33,469 nt of DNA from Deltaproteobacteria bacterium (GCA_013151835.1 JAADHK010000094.1:1-33469), one strand, 5' to 3'. Counted from the first letter of the stretch, positions 1 through 8,753 are shown. The notes: generated from the sequence alone by a model not told the origin. Program-made: numbers and translations.

Positions 1-845
1 TTCCCGTTTTTTCTCCCGATTCCAAAACAATCGCCTACGCATATACCAAAAACCATTCCTGGCACATGGTGATAAACGGTAAAACCAGCGCGGGGTATCA
101 ATCCCTTGGGAAATTTTATTACAGCTTCGACTCCAGGCATTATGCCTACTTTGCAAAAGACAACGATAAATGGTTTTGCGTTGTTGACGGGAAAAAAGAA
201 AAATTAACCTTTAAAGAAGGTATGAATGTCTTTAAATTCAGTCCTGATTCATCACGTTATACTTATGCCGGAATCGATGAAAAGGGCGGAAAAATTATCG
301 TGGGCGGTAAGGCGGGACCTTTGTACAAATCAGTTGGGGAAGCGTATTTCAGCTTGGATTCAAAACATGTTGTATACAGGGCAAGAAGGGAAAAAGACGG
401 CAAATGGCTGACTAACCTGGATGGGGAAATAGTATCAAAGGCATATAACGCCATCGGCAAGTATTATTTCTCCGATGATTCAAGCCACCTCGCATACAAT
501 GCCCTGATCAGTTTAAATAAATCGGTGATGGTGGTCGATGGAACCGAGCAATGTTCACAAAATAATTTTAAAATAATATCCCATCCCTGTTTCAGCCCGG
601 ATTCAAAGCACCTGGTCTATTATATCCGGGTGGGAAAAAATATCTGGAAACTGATGGTGGATGGAAAGATACTGCCTCAGGTCTACGCCGGTTTTATGAA
701 AGGAACGCCTATTATTTTTGATACTCCATCCAAGTTCCACACCCTCGGGTTCAGAATGCCCGGGCCGGAATTCATACGGGTGGAAGTCGAAATTCCAGAG
801 TCCTCGCGTCTGACAACCGAATTAAAACAGGAAATTTCCCGATGA
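1..845 (+). CDS. WD40/TolB-like beta-propeller protein, 5'-truncated
   Basis: The reading frame is open from the left edge of the window (first full codon at 3), so the true start lies outside and at least 281 residues are present. The visible part is a series of repeats of about 40 residues, each with an FSPDSK or FSxDSxH motif, then an aromatic-rich strand, and ending in a VxDGK-like turn. This is the pattern of WD40-like/TolB-type beta-propeller blades. The last ~50 residues (RMPGPEFIRVEVEI and after) no longer follow the repeat. The stop codon overlaps the start of the next gene as ATGA at 842-845, which implies translational coupling. The DNA looks more A/T-rich than the downstream gene, judged by eye only. 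Signal peptide and full blade number cannot be seen. Function is unknown; a binding or scaffold role outside the cytoplasm is inferred from the partner gene. Confidence 0.75.
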   Translation, partial: PVFSPDSKTIAYAYTKNHSWHMVINGKTSAGYQSLGKFYYSFDSRHYAYFAKDNDKWFCVVDGKKEKLTFKEGMNVFKFSPDSSRYTYAGIDEKGGKIIVGGKAGPLYKSVGEAYFSLDSKHVVYRARREKDGKWLTNLDGEIVSKAYNAIGKYYFSDDSSHLAYNALISLNKSVMVVDGTEQCSQNNFKIISHPCFSPDSKHLVYYIRVGKNIWKLMVDGKILPQVYAGFMKGTPIIFDTPSKFHTLGFRMPGPEFIRVEVEIPESSRLTTELKQEISR

Positions 846-2917
846 AAAAAATATTAACTGCGCTGATCATGCTTTTTCTTATGTCTACCGCCGCCTATGC
901 CGCGCCGAAAATCGTCAAATTCGCGGGCCAGTGGCCGTTTCACCCCACGAAAATGGTGACAGTCGATTCTAATTCCGGGATCGTGTTTTGCGGAAACGGC
1001 GATACTCTGGAAATCTTGGATTCGGGGTTAAACCTTATTTCCTCCATGCGCGTCACCGAAAAAGGGGCAATCACATCCCTGTTTTACGATCCCAACCGGC
1101 CCGGCTCACACAAGGAGGTATTTGTCACGTGCAGAAATGACGGACTTCGCGTAATTAACGTGGATGACACCGTGAATCCGTTTAAAAGCGGGGAATACCA
1201 TCCCGATGGATTCGGAGAGTTAAACGGCGTGTGGGTTGCTGGAAACCTTGCCTATGTTGCCGGCCATCTTGCAATCAACAATGACGGCGGCGGGCAGGAT
1301 ATTTTTGATATGCAGATAATCGATCTCGCGGAATCGCCGTTGTCGCCGGTCCTTTCAGTACACCTGGTGGGGGCTTACGGCATCACCTACGGGATTGATG
1401 TCGTGGTATCCGGGACCGGTGATTATGCTTATGTCTCCGACCTGTATACCGGTATCCACGTGATCGACATATCCGATCCCGCAGATACGGCTAAACAGCG
1501 GGACAAAAGGCTCATGGTTCTGCCCGGGGCAAGAGACCTTTTTTTGTCCGGAAACTATCTTTACACTGGATCCGAAGGGGCCGGCATGATGATAGTGGAT
1601 GTCACAGACCCCCTGGATCCAAAGGCGGCCGGGTATGACCCGGAACATCCTGATCTTCAGACCGGAGTCTATGCCCCGGATAACCCGGTGCGGGCCGTGC
1701 GGGTTGATGGTGACAAGGCATATCTCGCCGAAACCGCTGGCGGGCTCGAGGCCATTGATATCTCCGACAAGGGCGCGCCCGTCCCCTATGATCCGCCTGT
1801 AACCTACACGTACACCGGCGTGCGCAGCCTTGCCCTGTATCAGGGCGATAATACGATCTTTATCACCGACTACAAACTGGGACTTCAGAAGATCGACACA
1901 TCGACTCCCGGGGCACTTTCCAGGACGGCGTCCTATGATCTCCCGGCGGACGCGGTTGCCATAGACATGTTAAACGGATACGCCTATGTGATCGACAATA
2001 CCACCGGGAATGATCCCTCGAAAGAAGGATTGCGCATACTCGCAGTCTCGGTATCAAACAAAGTAATGACCCTGGGCCTCACCGGATTTTGCGCGACACC
2101 CGGAACAGCCACCGATGTTGCCGCAACTGACGGAGCGGCATACGTTGCGGACGGCAACCAGGGGCTTCAGATCATAGACACTACCGACAAAGCCGCTCCC
2201 CAAAAGGCCGGAGCGATTTCAACCGGGGGATTTGCCGCCGGAGTGGTCGTAATCGGAAATTATGCGTATGTGGCCGACCGCACGGCAGGCCTTGTTATCG
2301 TGGATGTATCGGATAAAAACAAACCCGTGATCAAAACCACGCTTTCCATTTCCGGAATACCGAACCGACTTGCCATAAACAAAGATCATGCCTTTATCGC
2401 ATCGGGAGATGCGGGCATGGTCAGCGTGGACATATCCGATCCCGAAGCCCCGAAGATCGATGCCACGCTTGATACGGGCGGGACTGCAAACGGGATAGCC
2501 GTAGACGCCTTCCGAAACCTCGTCTTTGTGGCGAACGGCGATAGCGGGCTCGTAACCGTGGACAACAGCGATCCCACGGCGCCCGTGTTCGGCAATCATC
2601 TTGATTTAGGCGCGGACGCAAAAAACGCGATGCTCGGCGGCGGCGGAGCCTTTGTCTACATCAGCGCGGGCGAAAAAGGCATCATTGCCGTTGATACCAC
2701 CAATCCTTCCGCGCCCGTCATTGACACGCTATGGTCCTATGATACGGCAGGATACTGCCGGGACGCAGCATTTTACTCGTCGGGAGACGAGATTTATATT
2801 TTGGCCGCAGATTCCGGCGCAGGCGTGACCGTCATAAACCCGACTTATGACACCAGCCAGGTGACATCCGCGCCAAGCACCAGCAATGCCGGGTGTTTTA
2901 TCTCTGTGGTGCGATAA
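842..2917 (+). CDS. Exported LVIVD-repeat beta-propeller protein
   Basis: A 691-residue protein. Residues 1-20 form a Sec signal peptide: MKK, a hydrophobic core ILTALIMLFLM, and a cleavage-like AYAA site. The rest is built of LVIVD-type repeats (PF08309 family): strands reading VIDISDP, LVIVDVSDK, MVSVDISDPEAP and LVTVDNSDPTAP, each followed by an AYVA/AFIAS strand. Roughly 14 such units are expected to close into one or two beta-propellers. These proteins are typically found at the surface or in the periplasm of bacteria and archaea, with no known activity. The C-terminus ends in NAGCFISVVR, resembling the start of the GCFI motif seen at the ends of many surface proteins (CFI-box), but the chain stops at once. 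The start overlaps the stop of the previous propeller gene (ATGA), with AGGA nine bases upstream. Confidence 0.85.
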   Translation: MKKILTALIMLFLMSTAAYAAPKIVKFAGQWPFHPTKMVTVDSNSGIVFCGNGDTLEILDSGLNLISSMRVTEKGAITSLFYDPNRPGSHKEVFVTCRNDGLRVINVDDTVNPFKSGEYHPDGFGELNGVWVAGNLAYVAGHLAINNDGGGQDIFDMQIIDLAESPLSPVLSVHLVGAYGITYGIDVVVSGTGDYAYVSDLYTGIHVIDISDPADTAKQRDKRLMVLPGARDLFLSGNYLYTGSEGAGMMIVDVTDPLDPKAAGYDPEHPDLQTGVYAPDNPVRAVRVDGDKAYLAETAGGLEAIDISDKGAPVPYDPPVTYTYTGVRSLALYQGDNTIFITDYKLGLQKIDTSTPGALSRTASYDLPADAVAIDMLNGYAYVIDNTTGNDPSKEGLRILAVSVSNKVMTLGLTGFCATPGTATDVAATDGAAYVADGNQGLQIIDTTDKAAPQKAGAISTGGFAAGVVVIGNYAYVADRTAGLVIVDVSDKNKPVIKTTLSISGIPNRLAINKDHAFIASGDAGMVSVDISDPEAPKIDATLDTGGTANGIAVDAFRNLVFVANGDSGLVTVDNSDPTAPVFGNHLDLGADAKNAMLGGGGAFVYISAGEKGIIAVDTTNPSAPVIDTLWSYDTAGYCRDAAFYSSGDEIYILAADSGAGVTVINPTYDTSQVTSAPSTSNAGCFISVVR

Positions 2918-3255
2918 ATAAATCGTGAAAGCGGGCGGGGATAAACCCCGCCCCTACACGTGCCATGCGATATTTTCGTCATGTACCGGATACGGATATC
3001 GGGGAGTATGGCCGGATAAATGTTCCGCAGTATATCAAATCCCGGGAGTAATGTAGGGGTGGGGTTTATCCCCGCCCATGGAAAATTCGCCCATAATGAG
3101 AATATCCGTCTATCCCACATCCCTCTTGTCATATCTCTGTTTTTATACTAACAGACAGAACAGGCATCAACACAATTGGCAGGCGGATCAGGTGTTTCGC
3201 ACGTAGCCACCAGCCTCCGTCCTTTCACAACACCTTAGAGCCCGGGCAAGTAAAA
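2918..3255. other. Intergenic region with a REP/iREP pair
   Basis: This gene-free stretch of 338 bases is dominated by the inverted REP-like pair at 2933-3077, described separately. The remaining part, 3078-3255, has no convincing reading frame. A TATACT sequence near 3144-3149 has no good -35 box at the right distance, so I do not call a promoter for the downstream TPR lipoprotein. Confidence 0.6.
2933..3077. repeat. REP/iREP pair (BIME-like element), copy 1
   Basis: The left arm 2933-2957 and right arm 3053-3077 are 25-base inverted copies with one mismatch. Read from the right arm, each unit is the tetranucleotide GTAG followed by a hairpin: stem GGGYGGGG, five-base loop TTTAT, stem CCCCGCCC. 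A conserved GTAG at the foot of a hairpin is the recognition feature of REP sequences processed by TnpA-REP (RAYT) proteins. The 95-base spacer is unlike that of copy 2 (17117-17200), so only the arms are shared. The element sits just after the stop of the LVIVD gene and could also end transcription or stabilise the transcript. No RAYT gene is in this window. Confidence 0.75.
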
Positions 3256-5544
3256 ATGAAACAAAACCATCTTGTAGTTCCGATTGTTTTTGCCACCCTC
3301 ATAACAACAATCCTTATTGGCTGCATTGGCGAGCACAAACGAAAAACAGACTATATAAGCGAAGCGAAAACCTGCTTTACCAACAGGAATTACATTTGCG
3401 CCAAAAAGGCGCTTACAGCCGCGATCTCGATCGATCCCGATGACGTGGAAGCATATGCCAACCTGGGCGAAACCTGCCTGCGCCTTGGCGATGTCTCCTC
3501 GGCATTTACGGCATTGAAAAAAGCCGCGAAAATCTCTCCTGATGTTACCCCGGTTCAGATCAAGCTCGCCACGCTTTACCTCCTCAAGGGTGAGCCAAAA
3601 TCCGCCGGAAAAATCCTGGAAAAAATCCTGGAAAAATCCCCGGAAAACATCCCCGCACTCTATCTGACTGCGGGGATATATTTCCGTACAAACGATTTCG
3701 ACAATGCAGCCAGAACCTTTAAAAAGATACTTTCAGCCGACCCGAAACAGGAACGCGCCCTCATTGCGCTTGCGGATATAACAGCCAGGAATCGTGATAT
3801 TGCCGGAGCCGTTCGCGTTCTTGAAAACGGCCTTACGCTTAACCCAAACTCAACGAATATACAACTTGCGCTCTACACATTTTACATTAAAGCCCGCCGG
3901 ATCGCCATGGCTGAAAAACTTGTTTCGTCCATGATCGCAAGCCATCCCGGCAGCCCGAGGCTTTATATTATTAAAGGCAATTTCCTTGCGGGCCAGAACC
4001 GATTTCTTGATGCCGAAGCGGCATTTCACAGGGCTATCCGGATCAACCCGGAAAACACGGAGCCATACCTTAGCGCGGCCATGTTTTACGATCAATTAAA
4101 TCGCCCGGACAAGGCACTTTCCATGTACAGATTCGCCCTGTCCCTCCAGCCGGACAACCCCGGTATTTTTCTTAAACTCGGTGATTTTTACCTGCGTCAT
4201 AACAATGTACTCGCTGCGGCAAAATACGCGGATAAAATAAGAAAAATCCGTCCGGACGATCCCTTTGCCATGACACTTACCGCAAGGATTCTGATCGCCA
4301 AAAAAGACTACGCCAAAGCCTTATCCATATTAGCAAGGCTCATTTCAAAACATCCGGAAATGGATCAGCCTCATTATCTGAACGCGCTTGCGTATATCGA
4401 ATCCGGGCAATCCGATGCCGCGAAAACAGCACTTGTAAAAATCAGCCCCAAAAATCGCTTTTTTGCTCGCTCTCACCTATTGCTTGCAGGAATTCTTTTG
4501 CGGGAAAGGAATTTTACCGGGGCAACAGATGCCTGCAACCAGGTTATTTCCCTGTTTCCGAACAATTTACAGGCCCGTAAAATGCTCGGAAGCATTTATA
4601 TGGCAAAACATGACCTTAAATCCGCCGCAAGCCAGTATAAAGACATGGTCCGTATTGACCCGAAAAATTCCGACGGATATTATCTTTCAGGCATGGTCGA
4701 ACAGCTATCCGGCAAATCAGATGACGCGCTTAAAAACTATAAAAAAGCCCTTGCCTTAAATCCGGATCACATGGACGCCTTTTTACATCTTGTCTCGCTG
4801 CTTGCGGCAAAAGGGAACTTTATGGCCGCGCTTAAAATGTGCGATGACCGGATACGGGCCATGAAGGGACGCCCCTCACTTCTCGCCGTTGTGTATCATC
4901 TCAAGGGAAAACTGCTGGTTGCTGAAAAAAAATCCATTCAGGCCGAGCGCGTATTCAAGGAGGCGATGATCTTGAATCCGGATTATCTCCCGCCCTACTA
5001 TTCACTTGCCATGCTCTATATTTCGGAAAAACGGACGCAAAAGGCAATCGACCATTTTCTTATCGCCCTGGACCGGGATGCACACCAGGAAATTCCCAAC
5101 ATGATGCTGGGGCTCCTCTATTCTCTGGAAAACCGGCCAACGGACGCAATCCTTCATTACAAAAAGGCAATTGAGATCAACCCGGGATTCTTTCCCGCAA
5201 CAAACAATCTTGCATACCTTCTTGCCGAAAAAGGCGACGATCTTGCACTGGCTCTCGATCTTGCAAAAAAAGCAAAGGGCCATCTTCCGGATGATCCAAG
5301 GATCGCCGACACTCTGGGCTGGGTATACTTCCGCCTGGGGCTCTATGATGACGCTCTGGGCGAATTTTCACAAAGCCTTTCAAAATTGCCGGAAAACGCC
5401 ACCGTCTACTTTCACCTGGGAATGACCTATTTTAAAAAGAACGATCATATCCGCGCAAAGGACGCGCTTAAAAAAGCGCTTGATCTCAATAACGATTTTA
5501 AACATGCGGATGAGGCGCGGCGGGTATTGTCAACCATGGGATGA
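3256..5544 (+). CDS. TPR-repeat lipoprotein
   Basis: A 762-residue protein. The N-terminus has a lipoprotein signal peptide: a charged start, a hydrophobic stretch at residues 6-21 and the lipobox L20-I-G-C23, so the mature protein should be lipidated at Cys23. From about residue 33 to the end it consists of around 20 consecutive 34-residue tetratricopeptide repeats, recognisable by A/LGxxY...A...F/YxxALxLxP spacing (for example NYKKALALNPDHMDAF and HYKKAIEINPGFFPATNNLAYLL). TPR arrays bind other proteins. The layout resembles the PrsT-type TPR lipoproteins of exosortase (PEP-CTERM) systems, but no exosortase or PEP-CTERM protein is present here, so that remains a guess. The start is ATG with a weak GGGCAAG ribosome site. 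The coiled-coil gene follows after 81 bases on the same strand. Confidence 0.82.
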   Translation: MKQNHLVVPIVFATLITTILIGCIGEHKRKTDYISEAKTCFTNRNYICAKKALTAAISIDPDDVEAYANLGETCLRLGDVSSAFTALKKAAKISPDVTPVQIKLATLYLLKGEPKSAGKILEKILEKSPENIPALYLTAGIYFRTNDFDNAARTFKKILSADPKQERALIALADITARNRDIAGAVRVLENGLTLNPNSTNIQLALYTFYIKARRIAMAEKLVSSMIASHPGSPRLYIIKGNFLAGQNRFLDAEAAFHRAIRINPENTEPYLSAAMFYDQLNRPDKALSMYRFALSLQPDNPGIFLKLGDFYLRHNNVLAAAKYADKIRKIRPDDPFAMTLTARILIAKKDYAKALSILARLISKHPEMDQPHYLNALAYIESGQSDAAKTALVKISPKNRFFARSHLLLAGILLRERNFTGATDACNQVISLFPNNLQARKMLGSIYMAKHDLKSAASQYKDMVRIDPKNSDGYYLSGMVEQLSGKSDDALKNYKKALALNPDHMDAFLHLVSLLAAKGNFMAALKMCDDRIRAMKGRPSLLAVVYHLKGKLLVAEKKSIQAERVFKEAMILNPDYLPPYYSLAMLYISEKRTQKAIDHFLIALDRDAHQEIPNMMLGLLYSLENRPTDAILHYKKAIEINPGFFPATNNLAYLLAEKGDDLALALDLAKKAKGHLPDDPRIADTLGWVYFRLGLYDDALGEFSQSLSKLPENATVYFHLGMTYFKKNDHIRAKDALKKALDLNNDFKHADEARRVLSTMG

Positions 5545-5566
5545 CACGACAATCCGCTCGTATAGA

Positions 5567-5588
5567 GTAGGCCGGGTTTCTTACCCGG
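5567..5588 (+). repeat. GTAG-led short hairpin (REP-like, second family)
   Basis: GTAG at 5567-5570 is followed by one base and then a perfect hairpin: stem CCGGGT 5572-5577, loop TTCTT, stem ACCCGG 5583-5588. It lies in the 81-base gap between the TPR lipoprotein and the coiled-coil gene. There is no T-run after it, so it is not a standard rho-independent terminator. The GTAG leader links it in form to the elements at 2933-3077 and 17117-17200, but the hairpin sequence is different. Confidence 0.5.
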
Positions 5589-5625
5589 AGATTAACATGA
5601 CAATTTATGAGCCCGTCGAACTTAA

Positions 5626-6771
5626 ATGAGATATATTTCCTTTAAAATCATAATAATCTGCATATTTCTTCCACCCGTGCTGTACCTTGCCACGATCAAC
5701 CGGCTGGAGCCTTTTTACAACAGCTATTTTCTTCAGAAAATCAAAAACACCTACCTTGAAGAGTCAAACTCAATATTAAACGGTTCCGTCACCGTTAAAG
5801 ACGCCGTAAACACTTCCATTTCCGAATTTATAAAAAAAAATCCCTTGATCAGGCTCGGCATCCGGACCGACATTATCGTAACCACGCGCGACGGTATCAT
5901 AATCTATCCCTCCATCGGCCCTGATATCGGCGAGCCGGTAACAGAGGCGCCCATTGAGGTGGCCCGCAAAAACTTTCTCATACTTCAAAACGGCCTTAAT
6001 GTTGATGTCAAATCGGCAATCCGGCCGTTTTCCGCCCTTGCCGCCGGTATCATGGGAATATATCTCCTGCTGACGGCAATCCTGTTCTTCATTTACTACA
6101 GGCGCGCAACCAGAAAAATTCATAAGGAAGACAGGGAAAAAGAAGCGGAAATCACGAGGCTCCGTGGCCTTGAAACCGATTATACGAACCGGATAAACCT
6201 TATTTCAACTGAACGGGAATGCCTGCTTTTAGAATACGAAAATTTGAAAACCGCTCTTGATGAACAGAAAAAAAAGGCCGAGAGAAACGAAGAAGACATG
6301 TTCGGGGAAATGGAACATCTGGAGCAAAAGCTTAAGGAAAACCTGTCCGAACAGGAAGAACAGATAATGGAGATCGAGACGTTAAAAGAACAGATCAACG
6401 GACTCGAAAAGATCCATACAATCGCTGATCGTCAGAAGGCAAAAGCCGTGGACCGCATGTCACGCCGGTTTAAAACACTATACAAAAACACGGTAGTATC
6501 GCAAAGGGCCTGCTCCGGGTTTGTCGAGCTTGACGAGGACATGGCCTTAAAGGCCGAGGAGATTATCCACCAGTTAAACGAGGATTCCACCCTTGTGCCG
6601 GTCAAACGAAAAGTCTTTTCAAAAAAGAGCCGCAAAACCATCTTCGAGGTGGTATTTGCCTATCGCGGGCGCCTCTATTTCAGCCGCACGAAGAACCAGA
6701 GAGTCGAAATCGTCACCATCGGCAACAAGAACAGCCAAAACAAGGACCTTGCGTATATCGATACACTGTAG
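5626..6771 (+). CDS. Two-TM membrane protein with long coiled coil and small C-terminal domain
   Basis: Not recognised as a named family. 381 residues: TM helix 1 at about 6-25 (SFKIIIICIFLPPVLYLAT), a loop of ~110 residues likely periplasmic, TM helix 2 at about 135-158 (FSALAAGIMGIYLLLTAILF), a highly charged coiled coil from about 160 to 270 (heptad-like L/E/K pattern, e.g. EMEHLEQKLKENLSEQEEQ), then a compact basic domain at about 280-381. That last domain ends in short strands (TIFEVVFAYRGRLYFSR, VEIVTIGNK, KDLAYID) that resemble RelE/ParE-like or Gp49-like beta-sheets; I give this little weight. With two TMs, the coiled coil and C-terminus should be cytoplasmic. No clear Shine-Dalgarno is visible before the ATG. 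It converges with the TMTC-like gene, leaving only 13 bases between the two stops. Confidence 0.7.
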   Translation: MRYISFKIIIICIFLPPVLYLATINRLEPFYNSYFLQKIKNTYLEESNSILNGSVTVKDAVNTSISEFIKKNPLIRLGIRTDIIVTTRDGIIIYPSIGPDIGEPVTEAPIEVARKNFLILQNGLNVDVKSAIRPFSALAAGIMGIYLLLTAILFFIYYRRATRKIHKEDREKEAEITRLRGLETDYTNRINLISTERECLLLEYENLKTALDEQKKKAERNEEDMFGEMEHLEQKLKENLSEQEEQIMEIETLKEQINGLEKIHTIADRQKAKAVDRMSRRFKTLYKNTVVSQRACSGFVELDEDMALKAEEIIHQLNEDSTLVPVKRKVFSKKSRKTIFEVVFAYRGRLYFSRTKNQRVEIVTIGNKNSQNKDLAYIDTL

Positions 6772-6784
6772 CCCTTGCCGCAGC

Positions 6785-8680
6785 TCACCTCCATGTTAAT
6801 CGTTTCAAACGTTCGATGTTGTTTTTCGCGCTTGCGTATCCGGGAGAAAGCTCAAGCGCCTTTTGAAAAGCCGCCTTTGCGTCGGAAAACCGTTTTTCAT
6901 AAACATACACGGTCCCAAGATTATTGAACGCCTCGGCATTGTGGGGCGCTATCCGGACTGCGGCGAGAAGGTGCTTTTCGGCATCTTTTATCCTGTTCAT
7001 GCGCATGAAAACAGCTCCCAGGTTCACCCGCGCCTCGAGGCTCATGGAGTCGGCTAAAACCGCCTTTTCCAGCACGCCGGCAGCTTCGGCAAACCTGCCC
7101 AGCTTGTAAAGAGTGCTCCCGAGATTTGTCATGGCTTTTATATACCCGGGCGCAAGATCTGTTGCTTTTTTGTAAAACGCGACTGACTGCTCGATGTTTC
7201 CTATGGCTGCAAGTGCGTTTCCCATGTTGTTTAAGGCATCCAGGTTATTGGGCTTTAATTGCAGGGCCAGTTGATACTGACGGATCGCTGCCTTGTATTT
7301 TCCCGAATCATAGAGGGCCACGCCAAGGTCATTGTGGGGCCTGAATTTTGCCGGGGATTTTATTGAATTATCTTGCCATAAGGCCACGCGGTCGGTCCAG
7401 ACACGGTTGCGCTGGAACGTCCAGACCCCACACAATGCCGCGATAATGCAAAGAAAGACGGCTGCCGCTCTCCTTGTTTTAATCCATCCATAAACCAGGT
7501 ACGTAAATAAAAGAAAAACCATAGCCGACGGCAGGTAATTCCGATGCTCGTAGATGATCTCGATGCCGACCACCGACGATTCGATCAACAGGTTGCCCAT
7601 GTACCAGAAGAGGCAGAATGATATGAGCCGGTTTCTCCTTGCCGAATGTAATGCAGCAACAAGAATCGCTATCCACGCGACCAGGCAAAAGATAGTTGTC
7701 GGAGGACTGAACAATGAAAAGGAAAGCGGATAATCATAATCCAATGTCAGGCGGGACGGAGCCGGGAAAAAAATCAGGCTGATGTACCAGACCACCACCC
7801 GCCATTCGGTCATGACCCTTTGTGCCAGAGTAAAATCACGGTGCGCATAGGAGCTTAAAATCCGGTGAAATGGATTTTCACCCAGGTAAAAAAACGCGAT
7901 GCCCCCAAAAAGCACAGCCGCCGCGCCTATCCATAAAAGCCTTTTCTTGATCCATTCCGTGTCCAAGTCCTGGAAAAAGAACCATTCATACAGGAAAATA
8001 AACAGCGGCAACGTCGCGGCATTTTCCTTGCTGATCACGGCAAGCAGGCCTGATGCCGCCGCCCCGGCGTAGCAGAGGATAACCCCCATCCCCCATGGCC
8101 TGCCTGACCTGGCCTTCATCCTTCCTGTCACGTAAAGGAGCATGGACAGAAAGTAGAACAGAGCCACAAGGCTTGTCATGCGCTGGACAACGTATGTGAC
8201 CGCCTGGGAATTTAAGGGATGAACCAGCCAGACAAGGGCCGCGAAAAATGCCGGCCATATCGCATCTATTGTATTGTTTCCGAATGCCGAAGGGTCGCGG
8301 CCGGTGCCGCCATATGTCAGGATAAGAGTATACTTGAAGAGAAAAAAGAGGATAAGTCCGCATGCCAGGTGAATTAAAAGATTTACCACGTGATATCCGA
8401 ACACGTGGTATCGGCCGAAATAATAGTTTAACGCAAAAGTGAGGTTTGGGATCAGGCGGTGCCTTGGTTTGCCGTTTACAGCGGCTGAAATAAGGCTTTC
8501 CGGTGTCAGCGAAGTAATCCGGATGGCCGTATCGCTGGTTATATAACCGTTGTCATCAAAATAAAAGGGGACGTGAAAGGTATTGGAATAGACTAAAAAA
8601 CCTGCGGTCAAAAGAAAAGCCAACATTGCCGCCTGAATTATCCCATGGGGAACCCCGCCAGATGTCCGCTTTTCTGCCAT
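6785..8680 (-). CDS. Polytopic membrane protein with C-terminal TPRs (TMTC-like, putative glycosyltransferase)
   Basis: About 631 residues. The first ~430 contain roughly 11 hydrophobic helices; the last ~200 hold about six TPRs (HNDLGVALYDSGKYKAAIRQ, NMGNALAAIGNIEQSVAFY and so on). The membrane part carries motifs of the common bacterial TMTC-like family: a short luminal segment near the start (YFDDNGYITSD), LTFALNYYFGRYHVFGYHVV, and HPLNSQAVTYVVQRMTSLVA. This family is related to GT-C type (O-mannosyl) transferases that use polyprenyl-phosphate sugars, but the bacterial members are not characterised, so transfer of a sugar to an exported protein or glycan is inference. A GTG 15 bases upstream (8695) is possible, but the GGGAG at 8689-8693 sits eight bases before the ATG at 8680, which I prefer. 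Confidence 0.75.
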   Translation of the reverse strand: MAEKRTSGGVPHGIIQAAMLAFLLTAGFLVYSNTFHVPFYFDDNGYITSDTAIRITSLTPESLISAAVNGKPRHRLIPNLTFALNYYFGRYHVFGYHVVNLLIHLACGLILFFLFKYTLILTYGGTGRDPSAFGNNTIDAIWPAFFAALVWLVHPLNSQAVTYVVQRMTSLVALFYFLSMLLYVTGRMKARSGRPWGMGVILCYAGAAASGLLAVISKENAATLPLFIFLYEWFFFQDLDTEWIKKRLLWIGAAAVLFGGIAFFYLGENPFHRILSSYAHRDFTLAQRVMTEWRVVVWYISLIFFPAPSRLTLDYDYPLSFSLFSPPTTIFCLVAWIAILVAALHSARRNRLISFCLFWYMGNLLIESSVVGIEIIYEHRNYLPSAMVFLLFTYLVYGWIKTRRAAAVFLCIIAALCGVWTFQRNRVWTDRVALWQDNSIKSPAKFRPHNDLGVALYDSGKYKAAIRQYQLALQLKPNNLDALNNMGNALAAIGNIEQSVAFYKKATDLAPGYIKAMTNLGSTLYKLGRFAEAAGVLEKAVLADSMSLEARVNLGAVFMRMNRIKDAEKHLLAAVRIAPHNAEAFNNLGTVYVYEKRFSDAKAAFQKALELSPGYASAKNNIERLKRLTWR

Positions 8681-8723
8681 TACATGTACTCCCACGGTAA
8701 AATATCAGGCGATAACTATTATT

Positions 8724-8753
8724 TTTCACATCGTCGACGTCGACGATGTGAAA
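8724..8753. promoter_or_regulatory. Perfect 30-base palindrome (possible operator)
   Basis: Every base from 8724 to 8753 is self-complementary about a centre between 8738 and 8739, with the core CATCGTCGACGTCGACGATG. There is no loop and no T-run on either side, so it is a poor terminator. It lies between the topA stop and the start of the downstream minus-strand TMTC-like gene, 44 bases upstream of that ATG. A dimeric DNA-binding protein site is the simplest reading; a small repeat is the alternative. Confidence 0.45.

Noticed and set aside
2933-3077. CRISPR array
   Set aside because: Only two repeats in inverted, not direct, orientation, with a 95-base spacer and no cas genes; the REP reading fits better.
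3256-5544. Exosortase (PEP-CTERM) system
   Set aside because: The TPR lipoprotein is compatible with PrsT, but there is no exosortase, PrsK/PrsR or PEP-CTERM protein in the window.
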